This document shows positions 1-8,550 of a DNA stretch of 12,999 bases, one piece after another. A program made the translations under genes and the position numbers. Positions within the stretch are counted from its first letter, which is position 1, and every line of letters starts with the position of its first letter. The notes under the pieces were generated by a model, which was not told the origin of the DNA, made no database searches, and saw nothing but the letters and a program-made list of their open reading frames with translations. Source of the DNA: Polynucleobacter meluiroseus (GTDB lineage Bacteria; Pseudomonadota; Gammaproteobacteria; Burkholderiales; Burkholderiaceae); the NCBI GenBank assembly GCA_943329505.2, contig CALQED020000011.1:1-12999 (forward strand), given 5' to 3'.

Positions 1-32
1 AAGTATTGAAGGTGAGGTTAAAAATAAAAAGG

Positions 33-902
<870 letters not shown>

Positions 903-930
903 TTACTTGTCCTTGTTTATTTACTTCCTG

Positions 931-1455
931 CTACTTCCAAAACCACCCCAACAAATAACACTTGAGGGTAGCCAAATAAGTAACAAGCAACGGGATCCAT
1001 TTCAAATCAGGCTGCTTTAGGGCAAAGCCTATGAACAAAACGATAGTTACTAGGATTTTGATAAATTCACCAGAAACCACTGCCGCCAAAAAGCCGCCGG
1101 GGCTGGATTTGACACTCTTTTTTGCCGCCTCTATTCGCATCAAAAACAACGCGGAAGGCAAAAATCCAATCAAACCGCCTACTAAAGCCGAGTAAGTATA
1201 AACGCTTTTGTCGGCTTGACCCGAAAAAACATAGCAAGCAACTGCGATAACCAAGGTAATGGCGACCTGGCTTAAAACCACCCACCATGAATTCATAGAG
1301 GAAAAGTTACCTGGTTTTGCATGACGCAAGGCATCCATTTCCTCTTTGCTGAGGGTTTTATAGGAATCGCTGTCGCCTTCGTCCCACTCGCGTTTATTGC
1401 CTAGATGTTCTCTATTCACAAAATACTTTTCAGAAGCCTGACTAATCGGACTCAA
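931..1455 (-). CDS. atpI: ATP synthase subunit I (AtpI), assembly accessory protein
   Basis: Small membrane protein of the ATP synthase I family, encoded first in many atp operons and thought to help c-ring assembly or Mg2+ supply. The soluble, charged N-terminus (about residues 1-55) is followed by four hydrophobic segments, near 57-77, 87-107, 121-147 and 152-172, as expected for AtpI. The start is uncertain. The longest frame begins at a TTG (1455) that lies inside the last codons of parB and gives a 14-nt overlap with only a weak GGG ahead of it. An in-frame GTG at 1419, 12 codons later and with GAAAAG six bases upstream, would start after the parB stop and keep all membrane segments. Either way the gene is tightly coupled to parB. 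Family assignment rests on hydropathy, size and the position just before atpB. Confidence 0.87.
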   Translation of the reverse strand: MSPISQASEKYFVNREHLGNKREWDEGDSDSYKTLSKEEMDALRHAKPGNFSSMNSWWVVLSQVAITLVIAVACYVFSGQADKSVYTYSALVGGLIGFLPSALFLMRIEAAKKSVKSSPGGFLAAVVSGEFIKILVTIVLFIGFALKQPDLKWIPLLVTYLATLKCYLLGWFWK

Positions 1456-2332
1456 TACCCAGCTTTTTTAGTAAGGAATCGAGCTCGTCAAACTGGCTAA
1501 AGCCGATTCGCACTTCTCCGCCCTTGCCTTTGAACTTAAATTGCACGTTTAACCCAATTAAATCGGCCATTTCCTGTGCCAAACGGCGCGTATCTGGATC
1601 ACGACTAATGGCCCCGACACTTGGACTTTTGGTCTTTTTATCACCAATTTGACCTCCGGCAATAGCCAGGGCAGCAGACATTCTTTCGGCCTCGCGAACC
1701 GAGAGCCCCTGAGATGCTATTTTTTGAGCCAAAGCAACCTGACTAGCGCCAGGAAGCGGCAAAAGGGCGCGAGCGTGCCCCATATCGATTTCGCCCTCTA
1801 AAAGCATGGCCTGAACAGGCTTTGCTAGCTGCGCTAAGCGCAATAAATTACTGATAGCGCTGCGGGACTTTCCTACAGCTTTTGCCGCTTGTTCGTGGGT
1901 AAAGCCAAATTCTTCGATGAGGCGTGCCAAACCTTGCGATTCTTCGAGAGGATTTAAGTCCTCACGCTGCATGTTTTCCACCAAAGCCATTGCGGCCGCT
2001 GCCTGATCATCGGCCCCAGAAACCAAAACCGGAACTTCTTTCAAGCCAGCAATGGTTGCCGCGCGAAAGCGTCTTTCGCCAGCAATAATTTCATACTTGC
2101 CAGCACTGACCAATCGGACTAACAATGGTTGCATTACGCCTTGTTCGCGAATGCTTTCTGCTAACTCTTGCAATGCGCCCGATGCCATTTTTTTGCGAGG
2201 TTGATATTTGCCTGCTTGCAACGCTGTTAGTGGTAATCGGTTTATTTCTACTGATGTATTTGCTGGCAACGCTTTTTCACCCAAGAGCGCTTCCAAGCCT
2301 CTACCTAAACCTTTTTTCTTAATGGCAACCAT
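1442..2332 (-). CDS. parB: Chromosome partitioning protein ParB (parS-binding CTPase)
   Basis: Centromere-binding protein that loads on parS, spreads as a CTP-dependent sliding clamp and works with ParA to segregate the origin region. The 296 residues show the full family layout. A basic N-terminus with the ParA-contacting stretch KKKGLGRGLEALLG lies at residues 5-18. The CTP-binding N domain has GERRFRAA at 85-92 and the ENMQREDLNPLEE box at 119-131. A helix-turn-helix region around 147-167 (QAAKAVGKSRSAISNLLRL) is followed by a linker near 225-245 and a C-terminal dimerisation domain (about 246-294). The ATG start is preceded by an AGAAG-like sequence at long spacing. parA lies 21 nt upstream and atpI overlaps its 3' end. 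Two perfect parS sites occur 2-3.5 kb upstream in this window, so the whole system sits in cis. Confidence 0.97.
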   Translation of the reverse strand: MVAIKKKGLGRGLEALLGEKALPANTSVEINRLPLTALQAGKYQPRKKMASGALQELAESIREQGVMQPLLVRLVSAGKYEIIAGERRFRAATIAGLKEVPVLVSGADDQAAAAMALVENMQREDLNPLEESQGLARLIEEFGFTHEQAAKAVGKSRSAISNLLRLAQLAKPVQAMLLEGEIDMGHARALLPLPGASQVALAQKIASQGLSVREAERMSAALAIAGGQIGDKKTKSPSVGAISRDPDTRRLAQEMADLIGLNVQFKFKGKGGEVRIGFSQFDELDSLLKKLGIESD

Positions 2333-2353
2333 GGTGTTTTGTCTTCTTAAAAA

Positions 2354-3124
2354 TTAGATGTGTTTGATGCGCTCAACCATTTCGACACCAAACTCTAAAT
2401 ACGCTTTGGCGCCCCGTGATGACTTATCAAATGCAACGCCTGGAAGCCCGTAAGACGGAGCTTCAGCAAGCCTGACATTGCGTGGAATGATCGTCTTAAA
2501 TACCTTGTCGCCAAAGTGCTCAAGCAGTTGCTCGGATACTTGTTGTTGCAAAGTCATGCGGGTATCAAACATCACGCGCAACAAGCCAATAATGGCGAGG
2601 TCAGGATTTAAATTTGCGTGCACTTGTTTAATGGTATTGACCAAATCAGACAAGCCCTCTAAAGCAAAATATTCGCACTGCATTGGAACAATGACACCAT
2701 TTGCCGCACACAAACCGTTGAGGGTTAGCAGCGACAACGCTGGTGGACAGTCAATCAAAATAAAATCATAGTCATTAGCCACTTGTGCAAGCGCGTCTTT
2801 CAAACGAGACTCACGCGCATCAATGTCTACCAACTCAATTTCTGCTCCAGCTAAATCACGGTTTGCAGGCAACACATCGTAGCCAGAACTTTCGCAACAT
2901 TGTGCACAATTTTTAACCGTAGCTTGGCCAATTAAAACTTGATAAATACTGTTATCAAGATTTGCTTTTTCAATCCCAGAGCCCATGGTGGCATTGCCCT
3001 GTGGATCCAGATCGACCAATAGGACTCGCAGCCCAAGCCCGGCTAATCCTGCAGCCAAATTAACAGCAGTAGTGGTCTTGCCAACGCCGCCTTTTTGATT
3101 CGCAATGCAGAATATTTTTGCCAT
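2354..3124 (-). CDS. parA: Chromosome partitioning ATPase ParA (Soj type)
   Basis: Deviant-Walker ATPase of the ParA/MinD superfamily. ATP-bound dimers coat the nucleoid and ParB-parS complexes draw the origin along by stimulating hydrolysis. The 256 residues carry the deviant Walker A KGGVGKTTT at 11-19, with signature Lys K11 and catalytic-loop Lys K16, then the A' motif VDLDPQGN at 37-44 and Walker B FILIDCPP at 121-128. The chromosomal-type C-terminal box, IPRNVRLAEAPSYG, is at 213-226. There is no N-terminal DNA-binding extension, so this is the chromosomal (type Ib-like) form rather than a plasmid type Ia protein. The cysteine-rich stretch NCAQCCESS (72-80) is unusual, but it lies in a variable region. 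The start is an ATG 18 nt after the rsmG stop, with only a weak ribosome-binding site, so translation may depend on coupling. Confidence 0.97.
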   Translation of the reverse strand: MAKIFCIANQKGGVGKTTTAVNLAAGLAGLGLRVLLVDLDPQGNATMGSGIEKANLDNSIYQVLIGQATVKNCAQCCESSGYDVLPANRDLAGAEIELVDIDARESRLKDALAQVANDYDFILIDCPPALSLLTLNGLCAANGVIVPMQCEYFALEGLSDLVNTIKQVHANLNPDLAIIGLLRVMFDTRMTLQQQVSEQLLEHFGDKVFKTIIPRNVRLAEAPSYGLPGVAFDKSSRGAKAYLEFGVEMVERIKHI

Positions 3125-3142
3125 GGGTGCTTTAGAGTTTGC

Positions 3143-3811
3143 TTAAAGGGAAAAAGGTGATTTTCTCACGGGGGCCAACACCAATAAACGACGTTCAACG
3201 TCTAAATTGGGGATATGTAAGGCTTGATCGGCCAATAAGCGCCATTTGTCCTTGCCTACATCTGCCATTTCTTCATCTGCGCGCTTAGACTTCATTGCAA
3301 ATACCAACCCATCTGGCTTTAGCAATGGCAATGAAAGCTCTAAAAAGCGCGCTAAATTGGTAAAAGCGCGAGAAATTACTGCATCAAATTGACCTGGTTG
3401 TTGCAGCGCAACATTTTCTACTCTTTCGCTTAACACTTCGATGTTTTTGAGCTGTAACTTACCGCGCACATGCTGTAAAAAAGCAGTCTTTTTTCGGACC
3501 GCCTCAATCAAAGTCAAATGCCATTGAGGCTGCATGATTGCAATTGGAATGGCGGGTAGGCCGCCGCCAGAGCCAAGGTCAGCAATTTTAGGGATAGGGG
3601 CCTTGAGGAACCCTCTCAAAATAGGTAAAACTGCAATAGAATCAATGAGATGGAGTCGCACAGAATCTTTCTGATCTTCAATGGCCGTGAGATTATGCAC
3701 CTGATTCCAGCGCCCCATTTCTTGCAAAAAAAGCTCCAAATTAGCTATGTTGGCAGCACTTAAATTGAGGCCCAACTCTTCAATTCCCAGGGTCAGCAAG
3801 TCTTCGGTCAT
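3143..3811 (-). CDS. rsmG: 16S rRNA (guanine527-N7)-methyltransferase RsmG (GidB)
   Basis: S-adenosylmethionine-dependent methyltransferase that makes m7G527 in the 530 loop of 16S rRNA. In other bacteria loss of this modification gives low-level streptomycin resistance. The 222 residues are slightly longer than the E. coli enzyme. Visible family features are [10 protein letters not shown] at 35-44, [10 protein letters not shown] at 54-63, and the SAM-binding glycine motif [14 protein letters not shown] at 76-89. After these come the acidic residue at the end of strand 2 (E103 in [12 protein letters not shown]) and ISRAF at 146-150. The ATG overlaps the mnmG stop in an ATGA arrangement, so translation is probably coupled. 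The mnmG-rsmG pair (formerly gidA-gidB) directly ahead of parA-parB is a widespread origin-proximal arrangement. Confidence 0.97.
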   Translation of the reverse strand: MTEDLLTLGIEELGLNLSAANIANLELFLQEMGRWNQVHNLTAIEDQKDSVRLHLIDSIAVLPILRGFLKAPIPKIADLGSGGGLPAIPIAIMQPQWHLTLIEAVRKKTAFLQHVRGKLQLKNIEVLSERVENVALQQPGQFDAVISRAFTNLARFLELSLPLLKPDGLVFAMKSKRADEEMADVGKDKWRLLADQALHIPNLDVERRLLVLAPVRKSPFSL

Positions 3812-5727
3812 GCAGTCTCTTGGGTGCGACCCAAACCCTTTTTAAGGTGCACCAAAAGCAAGGAAAGTGCCGCGGGCGTTACCCCAGAAATTCTTCCGGC
3901 TTGCCCCAGGGTTTCGGGTTTATGCAAATTCAGCTTTTGTTGAACCTCTTTGGACAGGCCAACAACCTGCGCATAATCTAGAGATTCTGGCAGTGGAAAG
4001 GACTCGTTATGCTCCTGACGGGCAATTTCTACGGCCTGACGATCAATATAACCTTGATATTTAACTGAAATCTCGACCTGATCGCTAATTTGGGCGGCTA
4101 ATCCTAGATCATCATCTAAGACGCCCGGCGACCACAGGCCATTGCCCAAGGCAGTAATTGCCTCATAAGTCACGCCTGGACGCCTTAAAAGCTCGGTCAA
4201 ATTACATTCATGGGATAAATCTTGGCCTAGCAACTGGGATACCAGTGCGGCGGCATCATGTTTTGGCCCCACCCAAATATCCTGTAAGCGAGATGTTTCA
4301 CGTGAAACAGCCTCTTGTTTTCTGCAAAACACCTCCCAGCGATAATCGTCTACTAGGCCAAGCTTGCGTCCAATGCCAGTCAAGCGCATATCAGCGTTGT
4401 CTTCACGTAGGCTTAAGCGGTATTCAGCTCGACTCGTAAACATACGATAGGGCTCTTGAACACCGCGAGTAATTAAATCATCAACCAAAACACCAATATA
4501 GGACTCACTGCGCTTTGGTAGCCAAGGCTCTTTATCCTGGCTGGCCAATCCCGCATTAATACCTGCCAACATACCTTGAGCGGCAGCTTCTTCGTAACCC
4601 GTTGTGCCATTAATCTGACCAGCAAAATACAAACCCCCAATGGCCTTAGTCTCTAGGCTGTGCCTCAGTTGGCGGGGGTCAAAGAAGTCATATTCAATGG
4701 CGTAGCCTGGGCGAACAATCACAGCAGACTCTAGGCCCCGTATGCTGCGCACCAAATCCCATTGAATATCGAAAGGAAGGCTGGTGGAGATGCCATTAGG
4801 ATAAAACTCATTGGTAGTTAAGCCTTCTGGCTCTAAAAAGATCTGGTGACTATTTCTAGAGGCAAAGCGATGAATTTTGTCCTCGATAGAGGGGCAATAG
4901 CGCGGACCCACTCCCTCAATCAAGCCGGTATACATTGGCGAGCGATCCAAGCCGCCCCGAATGATGTCGTGAGTTTTTTCGTTTGTATGCGAAATCCAGC
5001 AAGGGACCTGCCTAGGATGCTGCTCTGGGCGTCCCAAATAAGAAAAAACCGGAACAGGGTCTAGGTCACCGGGCTGCTCAAGCATGACTGAAAAATTAAT
5101 CGTTCTGCCATCTATACGGGGAGGGGTGCCGGTCTTTAATCTTCCCTGGGGAAGCTTCAGCTCCTTTAGGCGAGCAGATAAAGATACGGCAGCAGGGTCA
5201 CCAGCACGTCCCCCAGCGTGGTTGTTTAAGCCAACATGGATCTTTCCATCTAAAAAGGTCCCGGCTGTTAAAACCACTTTTTTGGCTAAAAATTCTAGGC
5301 CCATTTGGGTCACTACGCCCTGGACTTGATCGCCATTCACCAGAAGATCATCAACCGCTGCTTGAAAAAGGCTTAAATTGGGCTGATTTTCTAGACGACG
5401 CCGAATGGCTGCTTTATACAGAACCCGGTCACCCTGGGCGCGAGTTGCGCGCACTGCCGGACCCTTGCTGGAATTGAGGATTCGAAACTGAATGCCTGCC
5501 TCATCAGTAGCGGCTGCCATGGCACCGCCCATAGCATCAATCTCTTTAACCAAGTGCCCTTTACCAATTCCACCAATGGAAGGGTTGCAGCTCATGGCGC
5601 CCAAACTTTCAATACTATGGGTTATTAATAGAGTGTCGCAACCCATACGAGCCGATGCGAGGGCGGCCTCAGTCCCAGCATGGCCGCCGCCAACAACAAT
5701 GACATCGAAACTTTTGGAATAACGCAT
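3808..5727 (-). CDS. mnmG: tRNA uridine-5-carboxymethylaminomethyl modification enzyme MnmG (GidA)
   Basis: FAD-dependent subunit of the MnmE-MnmG complex, which adds the (carboxymethyl)aminomethyl group at C5 of the wobble uridine (U34) of several tRNAs. The 639 residues match the usual long form. The N-terminal FAD motif [19 protein letters not shown] lies at 11-29. The conserved cysteine C47 is in [19 protein letters not shown], and the second conserved cysteine, C278, is in [32 protein letters not shown] at 365-385 closes the FAD fold, and the C-terminal helical domain (about 560-630) ends the protein. The ATG has a good GAGG ribosome-binding site six bases upstream (5734-5737). A perfect parS site (4294-4309) is embedded in codons 473-478 (AVSRET), in a region not expected to be strongly constrained at the protein level. 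It heads the mnmG-rsmG-parA-parB run and probably has its own promoter. Confidence 0.98.
   Translation of the reverse strand: MRYSKSFDVIVVGGGHAGTEAALASARMGCDTLLITHSIESLGAMSCNPSIGGIGKGHLVKEIDAMGGAMAAATDEAGIQFRILNSSKGPAVRATRAQGDRVLYKAAIRRRLENQPNLSLFQAAVDDLLVNGDQVQGVVTQMGLEFLAKKVVLTAGTFLDGKIHVGLNNHAGGRAGDPAAVSLSARLKELKLPQGRLKTGTPPRIDGRTINFSVMLEQPGDLDPVPVFSYLGRPEQHPRQVPCWISHTNEKTHDIIRGGLDRSPMYTGLIEGVGPRYCPSIEDKIHRFASRNSHQIFLEPEGLTTNEFYPNGISTSLPFDIQWDLVRSIRGLESAVIVRPGYAIEYDFFDPRQLRHSLETKAIGGLYFAGQINGTTGYEEAAAQGMLAGINAGLASQDKEPWLPKRSESYIGVLVDDLITRGVQEPYRMFTSRAEYRLSLREDNADMRLTGIGRKLGLVDDYRWEVFCRKQEAVSRETSRLQDIWVGPKHDAAALVSQLLGQDLSHECNLTELLRRPGVTYEAITALGNGLWSPGVLDDDLGLAAQISDQVEISVKYQGYIDRQAVEIARQEHNESFPLPESLDYAQVVGLSKEVQQKLNLHKPETLGQAGRISGVTPAALSLLLVHLKKGLGRTQETA
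4294..4309. promoter_or_regulatory. parS centromere site inside mnmG
   Basis: Perfect 16-bp palindrome TGTTTCACGTGAAACA, identical to the common chromosomal parS consensus recognised by ParB. It overlaps mnmG codons 473-478. The ParB encoded 2 kb downstream is the expected ligand. The match is exact; function is inferred. Confidence 0.93.
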
Positions 5728-5733
5728 GATTTG

Positions 5734-5737
5734 CCTC
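5734..5737 (-). promoter_or_regulatory. Ribosome-binding site of mnmG
   Basis: GAGG on the minus strand, six bases ahead of the mnmG ATG, supports that start codon. Confidence 0.6.
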
Positions 5738-5750
5738 AGATAGGGCGATG

Positions 5751-5779
5751 ATCATAGCATTTTGTTTGTTTCACGTGAA
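5751..5779 (-). promoter_or_regulatory. Predicted sigma-70 promoter of mnmG, overlapping parS
   Basis: Read on the minus strand there is an extended -10 element, TGC followed by TATGAT (hexamer at 5756-5751, five of six to TATAAT). Seventeen bases upstream lies TTCACG (5779-5774), four of six to TTGACA. Transcription would begin near 5744, leaving a leader of about 17 nt that still holds the mnmG GAGG site. The -35 hexamer lies wholly inside the parS palindrome, so ParB bound there could compete with RNA polymerase. This is a prediction from hexamer match and spacing only. Confidence 0.5.
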
Positions 5780-5782
5780 ACA
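5767..5782. promoter_or_regulatory. parS centromere site upstream of mnmG
   Basis: Perfect 16-bp palindrome TGTTTCACGTGAAACA, part of a longer 20-bp palindrome TTTGTTTCACGTGAAACAAA at 5765-5784. It lies in the 106-bp gap between the permease gene and mnmG, about 1.47 kb from the copy inside mnmG. Exact match to the ParB target; function is inferred. Confidence 0.95.
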
Positions 5783-5833
5783 AAACATCTCTAAGCTTTA
5801 GAAAAGTAGGGGGCTAATTTCTAAGTTATTGAT

Positions 5834-6577
5834 TTAATTGGTGAAATAAGCATTCCAAGCAGACTTTAGAATCAGTACGCTGACAATCAGCAAGAATGCT
5901 TTTCTAACAAACGTGCTGCCGTGCTTAATTGCCAGTCGGCTACCAAACTGACTTCCTGCAATATTGGCAAACATCATGGCAAAGCCAAGCGTCCAATCAA
6001 TTTGCCCCAAGCTTGCCAGCATGAGAATTGCTGCTAAATTGGTGGCGACATTGACTAGCTTGGTTGCTGCTGACGCATGCAAAAAATCGAAGCCAAAAAA
6101 GCGCACAAAGCCAAACAATAAAAAGCTACCGGTGCCGGGCCCAAAAAAGCCGTCATAAAAACCGATCGTTAATCCTAAAGCTAGGGCCTTGAATTGCTGA
6201 TGGCGACTGACACCTTTAGGGGAATGGATCTGGCCAAGCGATGGCTGAAACCAGGTATACAGCAATAAAAATAACAAAACGAATGGCAGCGCTTTACGTA
6301 AAGGCTCTGCTGGAAAATTACTAACGGCGTTCGCACCCATTAAAGAGCCAATAAAACCGGCAACAATTGCTGGGCCAACAACAGCCCAAGGCAAAGAAAC
6401 ATGGCGCAAATATCTGCGCGCGGCATTTAACGTTCCGCCAATGGCAGACACCTTATTTGTAGAAAGCAGAGTTGCAGGCGGGGCATCTGGATAGGCCGCA
6501 AAGAGTGCAGGCACCTGGATCAATCCACCGCCTCCTGCAACAGCATCAACCAATCCTGCAAAAAATGCCATTGCCAA
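5834..6577 (-). CDS. TauE/SafE (TSUP) family permease, YfcA-like
   Basis: Inner-membrane protein of the TSUP family (COG0730), whose members move small anions such as sulfite, sulfoacetate or sulfonates. The substrate cannot be read from this sequence. The two family repeats are clear: GLVDAVAGGGGLIQVPAL at residues 8-25 and GFYDGFFGPGTGSFLLFGF at 139-157, each at the head of a set of hydrophobic helices. This internal duplication and the glycine-rich loops are typical of YfcA-like members. The start at 6577 is a TTG with no ribosome-binding site, and it cuts the first membrane helix short. The open frame continues upstream to a TAA at 6628-6626 and encodes EFSIYLWPLLLAMAFF-like hydrophobic sequence, but offers only rare starts (ATC 6610, ATT 6598, CTG 6583, ATA 6625). 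The true protein is probably about 6-11 residues longer. It follows livM but is separated from it by hairpins. Confidence 0.85.
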   Translation of the reverse strand: MAMAFFAGLVDAVAGGGGLIQVPALFAAYPDAPPATLLSTNKVSAIGGTLNAARRYLRHVSLPWAVVGPAIVAGFIGSLMGANAVSNFPAEPLRKALPFVLLFLLLYTWFQPSLGQIHSPKGVSRHQQFKALALGLTIGFYDGFFGPGTGSFLLFGFVRFFGFDFLHASAATKLVNVATNLAAILMLASLGQIDWTLGFAMMFANIAGSQFGSRLAIKHGSTFVRKAFLLIVSVLILKSAWNAYFTN

Positions 6578-6632
6578 AAGCAGCGGCCAAAGATAAATAG
6601 AAAATTCGATGGGCTTCTCTTTTATTTAAATG

Positions 6633-6654
6633 AGTGCGTCGCTAGCGCCGCACT
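6633..6654. repeat. GC-rich hairpin between livM and the permease gene
   Basis: Inverted repeat AGTGCG / CGCACT (6633-6638 and 6649-6654) enclosing a smaller palindrome, CGCTAGCG. It can fold as a 6-bp stem, one mismatch and a short upper stem. On the transcribed (minus) strand it is followed by CATTTAAATAAAA, not by a T-run, so it is not a textbook terminator. It may protect the 3' end of the liv transcript or attenuate read-through into the permease gene. Confidence 0.45.
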
Positions 6655-6673
6655 AAAAACAAATACTAAAAAG

Positions 6674-6699
6674 AAAACAAAAAACTTAAATTTTGTTTT
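6674..6699 (-). terminator. A/T-rich hairpin over the livM stop codon, possible weak terminator
   Basis: Nine-base inverted repeat AAAACAAAA / TTTTGTTTT (6674-6682 and 6691-6699) with an 8-base loop that contains the livM stop. On the minus strand it is followed by T-rich sequence. The stem is entirely A-T apart from one G-C pair, so stability would be low and terminator function is only a possibility. Confidence 0.3.
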
Positions 6700-7615
6700 T
6701 AAAGTGTGCAGCAATTTCACCAACGACACCTCGACGAAATGCCAACACACACACTACAAAAATAAAGCCTGTTGCGATCGTGCTCCATGAGCCTATATTT
6801 GCAAGGTAGTTTTGTAAGCCGACAACTATTCCTGCGCCAACCACTGGACCCAAAATGGTTCCCATGCCGCCAAGCAAGGTCATCAACACTACTTCACCAG
6901 ACATATGCCAGTGCACATCGGTCAAGGTTGCCAACTGAAATACTAATGACTTCATGGAGCCTGCCAAGCCGGCTAATGCAGCCGAAATCACAAATGACAT
7001 CAGCTTAAATCGATCGACCTTGTAGCCCAAAGAAATGGCACGAGGCTCGTTTTCTCGAATTGCTTTTAAGACTTGGCCGAACGGGGAATATACGGCGCGC
7101 ATAATCAACGCAAAACCAAACAAGAAAACAGCTAAAACAAAGTAATACATCGCCACATCGTTTTTTAAATCAATCAAACCAAACAGCATTCCGCGAGGCA
7201 CGCCTTGAATGCCATCTTCGCCACCAGTGTAGGGAAGTTGAACCGCTAAAAAATACACCATTTGCGAGAGCGCTAAAGTAACCATCGCAAAATAAATGCC
7301 CTGACGACGAATGGCTAAGGAGCCAATCAAAAAGCCGAGAATGCCAGAACCGAAAACGCCCAAAAGGATCCCCAGTTCAGGCGAGAGGCCCGCCTCCTTA
7401 CAAAAGTATGCAGTGATGTAGGAGGCGGTCCCAAAGAATGCCGCATGCCCAAAGGACAATAGCCCTGTAAAACCAAGCAGCAAGTTAAACGCACAAGCAA
7501 AAAGGGCGAAACACAAGACCTTCATTGCAAAGACTAAATAAATAAAATCTTGAAAGGGTAACAACAAGGCAATAAAAACCAAGATGCCATAAAGCGCTTT
7601 TATTTTGGGGTTCAC
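6686..7615 (-). CDS. livM: Branched-chain amino acid-type ABC transporter permease LivM
   Basis: Second membrane subunit of a HAAT/Liv importer, pairing with LivH in the inner membrane. The 309 residues are highly hydrophobic with about eight to ten membrane segments. Family signatures visible are GFTGLLSFGHAAFFG at 48-62, IRRQGIYFAMVTLALSQM at 102-119, and the TGGEDGIQGVPRG loop at 130-142. The cytoplasmic coupling segment that contacts the ATPases, SPFGQVLKAIRENEPRAISLGY, spans 177-198, and LLGGMGTILGPVVGA is at 247-261. The start is a GTG two nt after the livH stop, with no strong ribosome-binding site, which suggests translation coupled to livH. It is the last gene of the liv set. Substrate choice is set by the binding protein and is not determinable here. 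Confidence 0.93.
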   Translation of the reverse strand: MNPKIKALYGILVFIALLLPFQDFIYLVFAMKVLCFALFACAFNLLLGFTGLLSFGHAAFFGTASYITAYFCKEAGLSPELGILLGVFGSGILGFLIGSLAIRRQGIYFAMVTLALSQMVYFLAVQLPYTGGEDGIQGVPRGMLFGLIDLKNDVAMYYFVLAVFLFGFALIMRAVYSPFGQVLKAIRENEPRAISLGYKVDRFKLMSFVISAALAGLAGSMKSLVFQLATLTDVHWHMSGEVVLMTLLGGMGTILGPVVGAGIVVGLQNYLANIGSWSTIATGFIFVVCVLAFRRGVVGEIAAHFKNKI

Positions 7616-7617
7616 GA

Positions 7618-8538
7618 TTATTTTTCCCGCCCAAATAGACCAGCAGGCCGAACTAATAAAACGATTGCCATGATCACAAAAATCACTACTCCTGAGGCCT
7701 CTGGATAAAAGACTTTAGTCAGGCCTTCAATCAAACCCAAACCCAACCCAGTCAAGATGGCGCCCATGATTGAGCCCATGCCGCCGATGACCACTACCGC
7801 AAAAACCACAATGATGAGATTAGATCCCATCAATGGGTTTACTTGAAAAATTGGTGCAGCCAATACACCAGCAAAACCAGCCAAGCCGACACCATAGGCG
7901 TAAGCTAAGGAAATCATTAATGGGACATTGATTCCAAAAGCTTGAAGTAATTTAGGGTTTTCCGTGCCAGCGCGTAAGTAGGCACCTAGCTTTGTTCTTT
8001 CAATGACATACCAAGTTGAAAAACAAACGACTAAAGAAATTACCACCACCCATAAACGATATTTAGGCAGAATAATCCCGATGGATTCAAGTGGAATGGC
8101 GCCTTGAAGCAATTCTGGGGCTGGATAGCTCTCACCAGAAATCCCGTACCAATGGCGGAACATGCCCTCAATAATTAAGGCCAAGCCAAAAGTAAGCAAA
8201 AGACCATAAAGATGATCTAAGTGATATAAACGGCGCAACATGGTGCGCTCCAAAATTAATCCAAAGCCCGCCAATACGAGCGGGACAACAATTAGCGCAA
8301 ACCAATAATTTATCGACAGCTCCGGGAATCCAAACCACTGACTAATTTGGGTCAAACTAATCCATGCAACAAAAGCACCCATCGTGTACTGAGCACCATG
8401 AGCAAAATTAATGATGTTGAGAAGGCCAAAAATAATGGCCAAACCCAAACTCAATATGGCATAAAACGAACCATTGATAAGCCCCACCAAGAGCTGTGCT
8501 ACCAGCCCTTGAGGGGTAATTCCGAGAAGTTCAAACAT
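7618..8538 (-). CDS. livH: Branched-chain amino acid-type ABC transporter permease LivH
   Basis: First membrane subunit of the HAAT/Liv importer. The 306 residues include the family hallmark GLLNIINFAHGAQYTMGAF at 38-56 near the N-terminus. The coupling segment RTKLGAYLRAGTENPKLLQAFGIN is at 181-204, VVIGGMGSIMGAILTGLGLG spans 249-268, and the end is RPAGLFGREK. Hydropathy indicates about eight membrane helices. The ATG is 12 nt after the binding-protein stop, and the upstream sequence is A/T-rich without a clear Shine-Dalgarno. livM follows after 2 nt, so the two permease subunits are almost certainly translated from one message in step. Confidence 0.93.
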   Translation of the reverse strand: MFELLGITPQGLVAQLLVGLINGSFYAILSLGLAIIFGLLNIINFAHGAQYTMGAFVAWISLTQISQWFGFPELSINYWFALIVVPLVLAGFGLILERTMLRRLYHLDHLYGLLLTFGLALIIEGMFRHWYGISGESYPAPELLQGAIPLESIGIILPKYRLWVVVISLVVCFSTWYVIERTKLGAYLRAGTENPKLLQAFGINVPLMISLAYAYGVGLAGFAGVLAAPIFQVNPLMGSNLIIVVFAVVVIGGMGSIMGAILTGLGLGLIEGLTKVFYPEASGVVIFVIMAIVLLVRPAGLFGREK

Positions 8539-8550
8539 ACTAAAAATTGA

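Noticed and set aside
1..32. Start of atpE at the left edge
   Set aside because: The 32 bases after the atpB stop hold no start codon with a ribosome-binding site; atpE is expected just outside but cannot be seen.
5728..5833. Possible oriC in the gap upstream of mnmG
   Set aside because: No run of DnaA boxes (TTATCCACA-like) is present; the gap is only 106 bp and is explained by parS and a promoter.
5786..5833. Terminator for the permease gene just before parS
   Set aside because: Only a 5-bp inverted repeat (TCTAA/TTAGA) with a 3-base loop and no following T-run is visible, too weak to call.
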